Source of the DNA: Pyxidicoccus caerfyrddinensis
Lineage (GTDB): Bacteria; Myxococcota; Myxococcia; Myxococcales; Myxococcaceae
Length of the DNA stretch: 64,000 bases
Direction of reading: 5' to 3'
NCBI RefSeq assembly: GCF_010894405.1
Contig: NZ_JAAIYA010000043.1
Coordinates: forward strand, 1 to 64,000
A program made the translations under genes and the position numbers. Under the pieces are notes generated by a model that ran no database searches, was not told the DNA's origin, and worked only from the letters and a program-made list of their open reading frames with translations. Positions 33,746-41,900 of this stretch are shown here, piece after piece (position 1 is the stretch's first letter; each line of letters opens with the position of its first letter).

Positions 33746-34729
33746 ATGGCGAGATTCAGGGTGCGTTGGGGCCGCCTGCTCGGGACGCTGTGCGTGGCGG
33801 GTCTGCTCGTGGGCGGGGTGAAGCTGTTCACGGCGGAGCTGCCTCCCGCGCCGCCGCACACGCGCGCGGTGCCGGACTTGAAGTCACTGCCTCCGGTGGA
33901 GGTCTGCTGGCTGGAGCTGTCGCGGAGCGACGTGTGGGGCCAGCTCGGCACCGCGGGCCTCACGCGCACGGGCACATGGAAGAACACGGCCTCCGCGCTG
34001 CTGGTGCGGCATCCGCGAGGGGACGTGCTCATCGACGCGGGCTACAGCCCGAACGTGCACGAGGAGGTGAAGCACCGGCCGCCGCTCGCTCGCTTCTTCA
34101 ACGAGTCGGCCCTCAAGGGGGCGCGGGACTGGTCCACGCTGACCGCGGCGCTCCAGAAGGTGGGCGCCTCGCCGGAGGGCCTGAAGTGGTTCATCCCCTC
34201 GCACGCGCACCTGGACCACCTGGGCGGCATGGTGGAGCTGCGCAATGTGCCGGTACTGCTGCCCGCGGAGGAGCTGTCGCTCATCCAGAGCTGGCGCACG
34301 CGCAAGGAGGTCTTCCCCGAGCACGCCCAGGCGGTGGAGGGGCGCATGACGGCCATGGCCTTCGAGCCGAAGCCCTATGAGAACTTCGACGAGCGCTTCG
34401 ACGTCTTCGGAGACGGCGCGGTGGTGGTGGCGCGGATTCCCGGCCACACGCCCGGCAGCATCGCCACCTTCGTGAACCTCTCGCCCGAGCGGCGGCTGGT
34501 CCACGTGGGCGACACCGTCAACCTCGTCGAGTCCGTGGAGCGACGCCTGCCCAAGAGCACGGTGCTCCAGTTCTTCACGGACACGGATGCGCCGTCCGCG
34601 CGGGAGCAGGTGGCCCGGCTCTCCCAGCTCCACGAAATGGCCCCCGAGCTGCAATTCCTTCCCGCGCATGACCGCGACGCCTGGGAGAAGTTCTTCGGTG
34701 CGCCGTGGAGCTGCGTGAAGGCGCGGTAG
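33746..34729 (+). CDS. Membrane-anchored metallo-beta-lactamase-fold hydrolase
   Basis: A 327-residue MBL-fold protein with an N-terminal anchor (LLGTLCVAGLLVGGV). The metal motif HxHxDH is at 153-158 (SHAHLDHLGG). Further family residues appear in IPGHTPGSIA, HVGDTVN and FLPAHD. It resembles lactonase/AttM-like and YycJ-like hydrolases, but the substrate is not predictable. Facing the periplasm is likely. The next gene starts 20 bases later, so they are probably co-transcribed. Confidence 0.88.
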   Translation: MARFRVRWGRLLGTLCVAGLLVGGVKLFTAELPPAPPHTRAVPDLKSLPPVEVCWLELSRSDVWGQLGTAGLTRTGTWKNTASALLVRHPRGDVLIDAGYSPNVHEEVKHRPPLARFFNESALKGARDWSTLTAALQKVGASPEGLKWFIPSHAHLDHLGGMVELRNVPVLLPAEELSLIQSWRTRKEVFPEHAQAVEGRMTAMAFEPKPYENFDERFDVFGDGAVVVARIPGHTPGSIATFVNLSPERRLVHVGDTVNLVESVERRLPKSTVLQFFTDTDAPSAREQVARLSQLHEMAPELQFLPAHDRDAWEKFFGAPWSCVKAR

Positions 34730-34749
34730 CCGGAAAACAGGAGACGGCG

Positions 34750-36195
34750 ATGCTGGACCGGAAGGCCGCGCGGGAGCTCGAGGCGGCGGTGCGCGCCGTG
34801 GTGGCGGAGCTGCCCGCGCCCACGGAGGCAGCGCTCCTGGGGGAGGACCTCCTGCCCGTGGCCCATGGCTGGCTCCTGCTCTGCCTGCTGCGGCAGGTCA
34901 GCCGGCAGCGCTGGTTGCTGCGGATGGTGGAGGAGCGCATCACCGGACGCGGGCTCGAGGAGGACGAAGGGGACGTGCCGGGGTACGCGGGCTGGCGGTT
35001 CAGCTTCCATGGCATCGGCTGCTGCTTCGAGGGCCCTGGCGAGGTCATCGACATGGACTTCCACGACGAGGAGGGCGCTTCCATCGACGCGTACTTCTTC
35101 GCCCGGCGAATCCTGTCGCTCACCGAGCCCGCGCTGCCGGAGTCCCGCCTCCGCGCGCTCCTGCCCGGCGCGGCGCTCATGGTGGACGCCATCGATGACC
35201 TGCACGCGGGAGGGCTCTTCGGAATGCCCGAGCAGGGCCAGGCCCTCCGGCTCCCGCCCGGCCTGGAAGCGCTCGCGGAGACCGCCGCGTCGTTGGACGT
35301 GTCGAGCGACGAGGCCACGACGCGGTGTCTCGTGCACCTGCGCGACTTCGAGGCGCTGGAGTCGCGCCCAGGCGGCGAGGTGTTCCGGGAGAAGGCCGAG
35401 GCCCTGCGGAAGTCCCGGCGCGACTGGCTCCTCGCGCACGCCGGGACGCCCGGGACGGCGGAGGAGGCCCTCGCGGCCCTGCGGGGGCTGGCCACGGACG
35501 AGGAGCAGGTCCGTGCCTGCACGCGCATCATCGAAGGCCCGGTGTCCTCCGCGACGGGTGATGCGGTGAACCGCCTGGACGCGATGCCCGGTGCCGCTGG
35601 GAGCGAGGCCGTGCTGCGCCTCGCATTGCAGCGGCTGTCCCCCAGTGAGCACCACCCCTATCCCATGCACGCCGCCGCGAAGTACCTGCTCGCGCGGAAC
35701 CTGGAGCGGGAGCGCGTGCTCGCGGCGATGCTCGCCTTCGCGCGGGTGGACCCGGTGAAGGGCTACCGGGGCAACCCGTACATCGGAGACTTCGCCCTGC
35801 TCGCGCTGGAGTATGTGCACGAGCACGCGCGGGAGTTGGTCCGTCTCGCGCTGCGCTCCTCCGTGCCCGCCGCGCGGAATCGCGTCACGGCCGTGCTCTT
35901 CGTGCTGGACCGCCCCTGGTGTCACCATGAGCTGGCGGCGGCCCTCCACGAGTCGGACCGGGAGCCGGGCTCGCTGATGATTGCGGTGGCGCTCTCACGG
36001 AGTCAGTCGGACCTGGCGCACGTCGTGGCCGAGCGCTGGCGGAGGGAGCACCCGCTGCCCCCGTCGGAAGGGCCGGGCTTCACCTGGGCGGAGGTGGAAG
36101 AGGCGAACGCCTCCGGCTGGTTCGACGCGGAGGTGGAGAAGGCGCGCAAGTGGGTGGCGCGAGCGGGGGCCCGCGTCCCCGAGACGCTCCCCTGA
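34750..36195 (+). CDS. Unknown protein with helical-repeat C-terminus
   Basis: A 481-residue cytoplasmic protein, not recognised. The N-terminal part (about 70-130) has a small alpha/beta region with FSFHGIGCCFEGPGEVIDMDFHDEEG, an acidic and aromatic stretch seen in DUF6896-like proteins (a weak guess). The C-terminal half (about 220-440) is Leu/Ala/Arg-rich helices suggestive of HEAT-like repeats. Start at 34750 behind CAGGAG. The stop codon touches the stop of the convergent serine hydrolase with no base between. Confidence 0.65.
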   Translation: MLDRKAARELEAAVRAVVAELPAPTEAALLGEDLLPVAHGWLLLCLLRQVSRQRWLLRMVEERITGRGLEEDEGDVPGYAGWRFSFHGIGCCFEGPGEVIDMDFHDEEGASIDAYFFARRILSLTEPALPESRLRALLPGAALMVDAIDDLHAGGLFGMPEQGQALRLPPGLEALAETAASLDVSSDEATTRCLVHLRDFEALESRPGGEVFREKAEALRKSRRDWLLAHAGTPGTAEEALAALRGLATDEEQVRACTRIIEGPVSSATGDAVNRLDAMPGAAGSEAVLRLALQRLSPSEHHPYPMHAAAKYLLARNLERERVLAAMLAFARVDPVKGYRGNPYIGDFALLALEYVHEHARELVRLALRSSVPAARNRVTAVLFVLDRPWCHHELAAALHESDREPGSLMIAVALSRSQSDLAHVVAERWRREHPLPPSEGPGFTWAEVEEANASGWFDAEVEKARKWVARAGARVPETLP

Positions 36196-37596
36196 CTACC
36201 GGCCGGTGCGCGCGGCGGTCAGCAGGTCCGTGTGGAGGTAGCGCGCCTTCGGCTGTCCCGGCTTGAAGACGAACACGAACTCCTGCCCGTCCTCGGTGCG
36301 GAAGCCGTCCTGCCGCGTGCGCTGGAGCGGCTTCGCGCCGTCCGTCGTGAGGACGAGCTGCTTCCCATTCCACGACACCCCGAAGCGCACGAGGTCCGCG
36401 TGCGCATACGTGCCCGTATAGCGCTCCGCCTCCGCGGCGGTCAGCGGCGGGTCCTCCGGCAGCGGCGCGGGCGGGTCCGGCAGGCCGAAGACGGTGCGCG
36501 AGATGACGTCGAGCGTCTTGTGCAGCGTGACGCCGTTCTTGTTGGTGACGAGCAGCACCGCGCCCTGGCGCTCCGGGAGGAAGCGGAAGTGTGAGCCATA
36601 CCCGCGGCGCACGCCGCCGTGCTCGAACACCTCCGTCTCACCGAGCCGCAGCCGCACCAGCCCGAAGCCATAGCGCGCCTCCTCCGGCCCGGCGCCGGGC
36701 AGCGGCACGTGCGCGGTGAAGAAGTCTCGCACGGCCGCTTCGGGCAGCACGCGGCGCTCTCCGTCCAGTCCACCGCGCACGAGCACGGTGGCGAAGCGCG
36801 CCAGCTCGCGGGCGGAGGAGAACGCCGAGCCCGCCGGGTACATCGCGGTGTTCTCCGCCATGGGACGGACGACCTTCAGCTCGCCCCCGTCGCCCTCGTG
36901 GCCCTGGGAGGAGTCGGAGGTGAGGGCCTCCAGCGGGCGCAGCGTGCTGCGCGCCATGCCGAGCGGCTGGAACAGCACTTCGCGCATCGTGTCCGCGTAG
37001 GGCTTGCCGTGGACGCGCTCCAGCACCAGGCCCGCCAGCCAGTACCCGGGGCCGCTGTACGAGAAGACGTCGCCGGGAGGCGCGAAGAGGGAGTCGCCCT
37101 TCCAGCCGCGCACCATTCGCCCCAGCCCCTCGTCGTCCTTCGACTGCACGGAGGGGGACGCCTCGCGCATGCCCGCCGTGTGCGAAAGGAGTTGGCGCAG
37201 CGTCACCTTTCCCAGCGCCGGGTGCACGTCCTTCACGTACGTCCGCACCGGGACGTCCAGGCCGAGCTGCCCCTGTGCCGCCGCGTCGAGCGCCGCCAGG
37301 GCGGTGAGCATCTTGGTGGTGGACCCCAGGCGGAACAGCGTGTCCGGGGTGACGGGCGTGCGCTCCTCGCTGCTGCGCACGCCGAAGGCCCGCAGATAGA
37401 CGGTCTCTCCGCCCCGCACCACGGCGACGGCCGCGCCCGGTGTGCCGGACTCGCGCAGCTCGTCCTCGACGGCGCGGGTGATGGCCGCTTCCTGCTCCGG
37501 CGTCAGGGGCCCGCGCTCCGGCTCCTTCGCGGCGGCGGCGGCGCGCAGGGTGGCCAGCAACAGGACGAGCGCACCTGTCCGGAAGACCTGTCTCAC
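36196..37596 (-). CDS. Serine beta-lactamase-like hydrolase (class C/D-Ala carboxypeptidase fold)
   Basis: A 466-residue secreted hydrolase. A signal peptide (RTGALVLLLATLRAAAAA) precedes the catalytic domain with SxxK as STTK (Ser92), the Tyr motif as Tyr180 (FSYSGPGYW) and the KTG box replaced by HGG (FEHGG), as in esterase EstB-like and PBP4-star-like enzymes. A C-terminal beta-barrel (TGTYAHADLVRFGV) follows, typical of the family. Start is GTG at 37596, supported by GAGGAG 9 bases ahead; longer ATG readings would bury the signal peptide. Substrate may be a peptide, ester or D-amino-acid link. Confidence 0.88.
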   Translation of the reverse strand: MRQVFRTGALVLLLATLRAAAAAKEPERGPLTPEQEAAITRAVEDELRESGTPGAAVAVVRGGETVYLRAFGVRSSEERTPVTPDTLFRLGSTTKMLTALAALDAAAQGQLGLDVPVRTYVKDVHPALGKVTLRQLLSHTAGMREASPSVQSKDDEGLGRMVRGWKGDSLFAPPGDVFSYSGPGYWLAGLVLERVHGKPYADTMREVLFQPLGMARSTLRPLEALTSDSSQGHEGDGGELKVVRPMAENTAMYPAGSAFSSARELARFATVLVRGGLDGERRVLPEAAVRDFFTAHVPLPGAGPEEARYGFGLVRLRLGETEVFEHGGVRRGYGSHFRFLPERQGAVLLVTNKNGVTLHKTLDVISRTVFGLPDPPAPLPEDPPLTAAEAERYTGTYAHADLVRFGVSWNGKQLVLTTDGAKPLQRTRQDGFRTEDGQEFVFVFKPGQPKARYLHTDLLTAARTGR

Positions 37597-37773
37597 CGTG
37601 TCCGGCTCCTCGCGAGGTTGGCGGGCACGTCGACACCGGAGGCCCGGCCGGCATTCCCGACCCCGCGCGAAGCGGCGGGCGTCCCTTGGCACCTGGAAGG
37701 GCGTGACTATCTTCCCGCGCACTTTCCGGCTCCGGGGCCTTTGGGCCCTGGGGCCTTGCACGAGGAGGAATAC

Positions 37774-38010
37774 ATGCAGGTGAAGACGCTGCTGGCCGTG
37801 GCGTTGGGTGCGCTGGTGCTGGGTGTGGGCTGCCACCGCAACACCCGTGAGAGCGCCAAGGACGACATGGAGCAGGCCGCGGACAAGACGGAGGACACGG
37901 CGGAGAAGGCGGCTGACAAGACTGAGGACGCCGCCGAGAAGGCCGCGGACAAGACCGAGGACGCCGCCGAGTCCGCCGGCGACAAGATCGAAGACGCCAC
38001 CGACAAGTAG
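37774..38010 (+). CDS. Small lipoprotein with LEA-like 11-residue repeats
   Basis: A 78-residue lipoprotein (lipobox LGVGC, Cys20). After it comes a highly charged helix with about three copies of an 11-residue unit KTEDAAEKAAD, the period typical of LEA-like and apolipoprotein-like amphipathic helices. Ribosome site GAGGAGGAA is strong. It may be an abundant envelope-stress or desiccation protein; the function is inferred from composition only. A long stable hairpin terminator follows directly. Confidence 0.85.
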   Translation: MQVKTLLAVALGALVLGVGCHRNTRESAKDDMEQAADKTEDTAEKAADKTEDAAEKAADKTEDAAESAGDKIEDATDK

Positions 38011-38026
38011 CCTCGTCGGAGCGACA

Positions 38027-38061
38027 GCGGCCCGCTCCGGAACGTGTCCGGGGCGGGCCGC
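38027..38061. terminator. Strong 15-pair hairpin (copy A)
   Basis: GCGGCCCGC pairs with GCGGGCCGC, then a T-G wobble, then CCGGA / TCCGG around a 5-base loop. It lies between the LEA-like gene (plus) and the Cys-less small gene (minus) and can serve both. A close copy is at 38475-38507. Confidence 0.75.
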
Positions 38062-38082
38062 GCGCGGCTCACCGAGCCAGTC

Positions 38083-38358
38083 TCAGAAGCCGGTGTCGGA
38101 GGTGTAGTCGTAGTAGGACGACGTGGAGCCCCACCGGAACCAGGCGCCAGACGAGCGGCCCTGACCGCCGATGACGTTCCATTTGGCCGGCTCGCTGTAA
38201 TACGTGTACTCGAAGTCCTGCCCCGAGCGGTCCGGCTGTGCGTCCTCGCTCGTGGTGATGGAGCGGGACTCCGCCGCTTCGGCAGTGGCCCCTCCGCCCC
38301 CGGCCATCAGCATTCCGGCGGCCAGCAGCGCGCTTCCGATGACGTTCCTTGCTTGCAT
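38083..38358 (-). CDS. Small secreted protein, Cys-less paralogue
   Basis: A 91-residue protein aligned without gaps to its tandem neighbour (start 38806). Shared landmarks: MQA(R/K)NV, TSEDA, (F/Y)TYY and RWG. Every cysteine of the neighbour is changed here: lipobox Cys21 to Gly, Cys44 to Arg, Cys68 to Arg, Cys70 to Ser, Cys90 to Gly. So it should be a freely secreted protein, cleaved by signal peptidase I, with no disulfides. The family may be DUF6289-like; this was not verified. Start at 38358 with an AGAGG site. Confidence 0.75.
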   Translation of the reverse strand: MQARNVIGSALLAAGMLMAGGGGATAEAAESRSITTSEDAQPDRSGQDFEYTYYSEPAKWNVIGGQGRSSGAWFRWGSTSSYYDYTSDTGF

Positions 38359-38474
38359 GCGTGCCTCTCGAACCGAGCTTCGGGGTCTCACTGCTTTTCG
38401 AGGGTAACGCAGCAAAACGGCATGGCCAGGCGCGCGAGGAAGAAAGACGGCGAGTGGCTTCCCCTGAAACACCA

Positions 38475-38507
38475 CGGCCCACTCCGGAACGTGTCCGGGG
38501 CGGGCCG
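38475..38507 (-). terminator. Hairpin terminator (copy B)
   Basis: CGGCCC / GGGCCG arms around the same CTCCGGAACGTGTCCGGGG core as copy A. It lies downstream of the Cys-rich small gene, so gene and terminator were duplicated together. Confidence 0.7.
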
Positions 38508-38530
38508 CGTTTCAGCTCGGTGAGGTCACC

Positions 38531-38806
38531 TCAGAAGCAGGTGCCGGACCAGGAGTCGAAGTAGGCCGTCGTGACGCCCCACCGTGCATAGTAGGTACAA
38601 TCACAGCCGCGCTCGCCGACGACGGTCGTCTTGGTCGCGTCTTTGTAATACGTGAACTCGTAGTTCTGCCCCGTGCAGTTCGGCAGCGCGTCCTCGCTCG
38701 TGCCGAGGTTGTCCTGCTCGACCGGCTCGGCTGTAGCGCCGCCACACCCGGCCAGCAGCATTCCGGCAACCAGCAGCGCGCTTCCCATGACGTTCTTCGC
38801 CTGCAT
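38531..38806 (-). CDS. Small Cys-rich lipoprotein
   Basis: A 91-residue lipoprotein with lipobox LLAGC (Cys21). Four further cysteines (44, 68, 70, 90) would form two disulfides. The mature part has EFTYYKDATKTTVVG, CDCTYYARWG and a terminal GTCF. Upstream readings beyond 38806 lack a signal peptide, so the start is set there. Tandem paralogue of the gene at 38083-38358; both carry their own terminator. Function unknown; possibly the DUF6289 type (unverified). Confidence 0.78.
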   Translation of the reverse strand: MQAKNVMGSALLVAGMLLAGCGGATAEPVEQDNLGTSEDALPNCTGQNYEFTYYKDATKTTVVGERGCDCTYYARWGVTTAYFDSWSGTCF

Positions 38807-38886
38807 GCGTACCCCTTGGACTGGGTTTTCTGTTTTTGCTACAAAACAAGAATAACTCATTCCGATGACATGGGGTGGCGGAAGGA

Positions 38887-38915
38887 GACGGACACCCGGT
38901 GAGGCGGTGCCCGTC
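38887..38915 (-). terminator. Probable hairpin after the giant lipoprotein gene
   Basis: GACGG-A-CACC paired with GGTG-C-CCGTC, 9 bp with one mismatch and a 9-base loop, starting 15 bases past the stop codon. Confidence 0.4.
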
Positions 38916-38930
38916 CCTTGTCCCAGTGCG

Positions 38931-41900
38931 TCAGATGACGGTGCCGGTGGCCATGAAGACCACCTCCACCGCTTGCACCACGCCCAGCGAGGCGAAGCTG
39001 GCCGAGTCCACCAGCAGCGTCCACTCGCCCATCAGGCTCCGGTCATAGAAGGAGTTGCTGGCGGGGCTGGAGCCGTCCGGTGCCACGCTGCACTCGTCCG
39101 AGAAGGGCGCGCCCTGGAAGGCGGTGGAGCAGGACGGGTCGTCCAGGTTGCACACGGGCGGGCGGGACACGCAGGCGGTGAAGGGGATGTAGTGCAGCAC
39201 CTGCCGCGTGGTGCCGGAGGCGTACCGGTCCTTCTCCACCAGCTCGAACTCCGCGCGGTAGTTGCCGAGCTTGAACGCATCCAGCGTGTCGCGCACCAGC
39301 ACGCCCGGCACCGACGTCTTGGTGCCGCTGGCGTTGACCACGTTGATGCGCACGTTGCGCACGCGGTGGCCGTTGCGCAGCGACAGCTCCGGCGTGGCCG
39401 CCAGCTCGGCCGCCGTAATCTGGAAGCGGGCCCCCACGTACGTCGTCGTGCCGGAGAGGAGGTCTCCCAGCGACTTCATCCGGCCGAGCTCGTCCGCGGT
39501 CAGCGCGTGGAAGCGGCTGCCCGGCAGGCGCTGGTAGTACTTGGTGTTGCTCAGCACGTAGTGCGTCTTGAGCCCGTCCAGGTCCACCAGCCGCGTCATC
39601 ATCTCCGGGTAGGTGAGCAGGTTGAAGTCGTACTGCGACCGGAAGGCCACCGGAATCGCGCTGTCGCCGTTGGACGGGTCGAAGGGCAGGTACTGGTACT
39701 CCGCCACGCGGATGAGCTCCCAGTAGCGCGAGGTGAGCTGGTCCAGCGTGCGCACGGCCGTGCTGTACACCTGCTGCCCGACGAGGAGCTGGTCGAACTG
39801 GCGCAGCTCCGTGCCCGCGCCGAAGGCGAGGATGGAGTTGAGCGCGTCGCGCGCCGCCACCGCGTTGCGCTGGCGCAGCAGCACCGTGTCGCGCTCCATC
39901 TGCGCCAGCTCGTACTCCGCCCGCGCCTTGGTGAGCTGGGCCTGCAGGTCGAGCAGGTCCAGGGTGATTTCCACCTGCGACTGGCTGAGGATTTCCTTCT
40001 TCACCTCGTCCGCCAGCACGCTGCGCGCCGGCTTCTTCTGGTTGCCGCTGACGACGTCCCACAGCTCCGTGCCGCCGCTCTTGAGCTTGTCCTTGAAGGG
40101 CTTGCTCTTGGCCGCGTCGGTGGCGGCCGTCTTCAGGGCGTCCCACACTCCGGAAAGGAACGAGTTGCTGTCATTGCTGGGCGGACCCGAGCCGGGCACC
40201 GACGAGGCGCTCGTCTCCGACTGGAAGCTCTTCTTCACCTCGCCCCACAGCGCGTCCGCCGCCTTGCCGCCGATGGCGGTGAGGAACTCGCCGCCGTAGG
40301 CCGCGGCCACGGTGCCCACCATGTCCAGGAGGAAGTCACCGAAGTCCTTGCCCGCGGCGTTGTAGTGCTCCTGGATGCGGGTGTCCGTCGTCTGGATGGC
40401 CTCCGTCAGCGAGGCGATGGCGGCCTTGCGGTTGTTCATGGACTGCTCCAGCGCGTTGAGCTGCGCCGTGGCCACGGCGATGCGCTGGTCCGCCACGTCG
40501 CGCTCCTGGCCCAGCGCCGTCACCTCGTTGGTCAGCTCCGTCTGGTGCGCGCCCATCCACGCGGAGAGCTGCACGGTGGTGGAGAGCGTCAGCCAGTTGC
40601 CCACCGAGCTGTCCAGCACGCCGTAGAGCGTGTTGAACTCCGAGCGGAGCTGCTCGTAGCGCACGTGCGGGTTGAGCGGGGTGTCCTTCGTCAGGCCGTG
40701 GAAGTTGCGCTGGCCCTGGAGGAAGCTGAGCTTGGTCACGTCGTGCGCCATCAGCGGGCAGAGCGCGCCGTACAGGTACACGTCCGCGAAGGGCCGGCCG
40801 GTGGGCGCCACGTCGCAGACCATCCCCGCCTGCGCGAGGATGCCGCCCATCTCCGCGATGTTCTGCGAGTAGGCGAAGGCCGCCTCCTTCAGCTCTCCGC
40901 GCTTGAAGTGGGCGTTGCCCTGCGCCTGGGCCACGCGCCAGGACTGGGGCGCCAGGAGCGCGCGCAGCATGTCCACGTCCCGCCGCGTCGCCCGCAGGGC
41001 GCGCACCGTGCCGACGGTGCCCGCGGCCCCGGCGGTGCCCGCGGTGGCCTTGGTGCCCACGAAGCACGTGCGTGTCTCGTTGCGCGGCACGCAGAGGTAG
41101 TCGTCGTAGAACTCGCAGGAGCCAGGCGGGGCCTCCTGCACCACCACTATCACCGGCGTGGAGGCCCGGTTGCCGGCGGGGCCCTTCTTGCCTCCAATCG
41201 CCGCCGCGTTCAGGAACTCGGCGCGCGTGTCCGTGTAGCGCCCGTTGTAGGGCTCGGACATGGAGATGTCGTGCCACGTCGCCAGCTTCTGCCTGCACAG
41301 CAGGTCGCCATAGAACGGGTTGCTGGAGCAGTTGGTGTCACCGCAGTCGATGCGGTAGTCCCCGTCGTTGTCCACGCCGTCCGTGCATTGCGCGACGGTG
41401 TTCTCGGTGTTGCCGCAGACGGTGCCGGCGAGCGGGCTGTTGCTGCACTGGTAGTCGTAACAGTCCTTGAAGCCGTCCCCATCGTTGTCCAGGCCGTCGC
41501 TGCACGTGGCCGCGGTGGCCTCCTGGAGGAAGGGGTAGGTCTCCGGCTCGCACGTCTTCACGTAGGGGTTGCCCGAGCAGCCGGAGTCGCTGCAGTCCAC
41601 CTTGCCGTCCCCGTCGTTGTCGATGCCGTCCGAGCAGTTCACCACCGTGCGCTCGCTGCCGCAGGCGGTGGTGATTTTGGGGTTGATGCGGCACTCGCGG
41701 TCCGCGCAGTCCGCGTCGCCGTCCAGGTCATTGTCGACGCCGTCCGAGCACGCCGCGTCGCTGAGCTCCTCGAAGCCGCTGGTGAGCGCCAGCACGGGGC
41801 CGCGCCCGCAGGCGGCCAGGGGCATGCAGCCCGGGTCCGCGCAGTCGCCCAGCCCGTCCCCGTCGTTGTCGAGCAGGTCGGAGCACTCCTCGTCGCCTGA

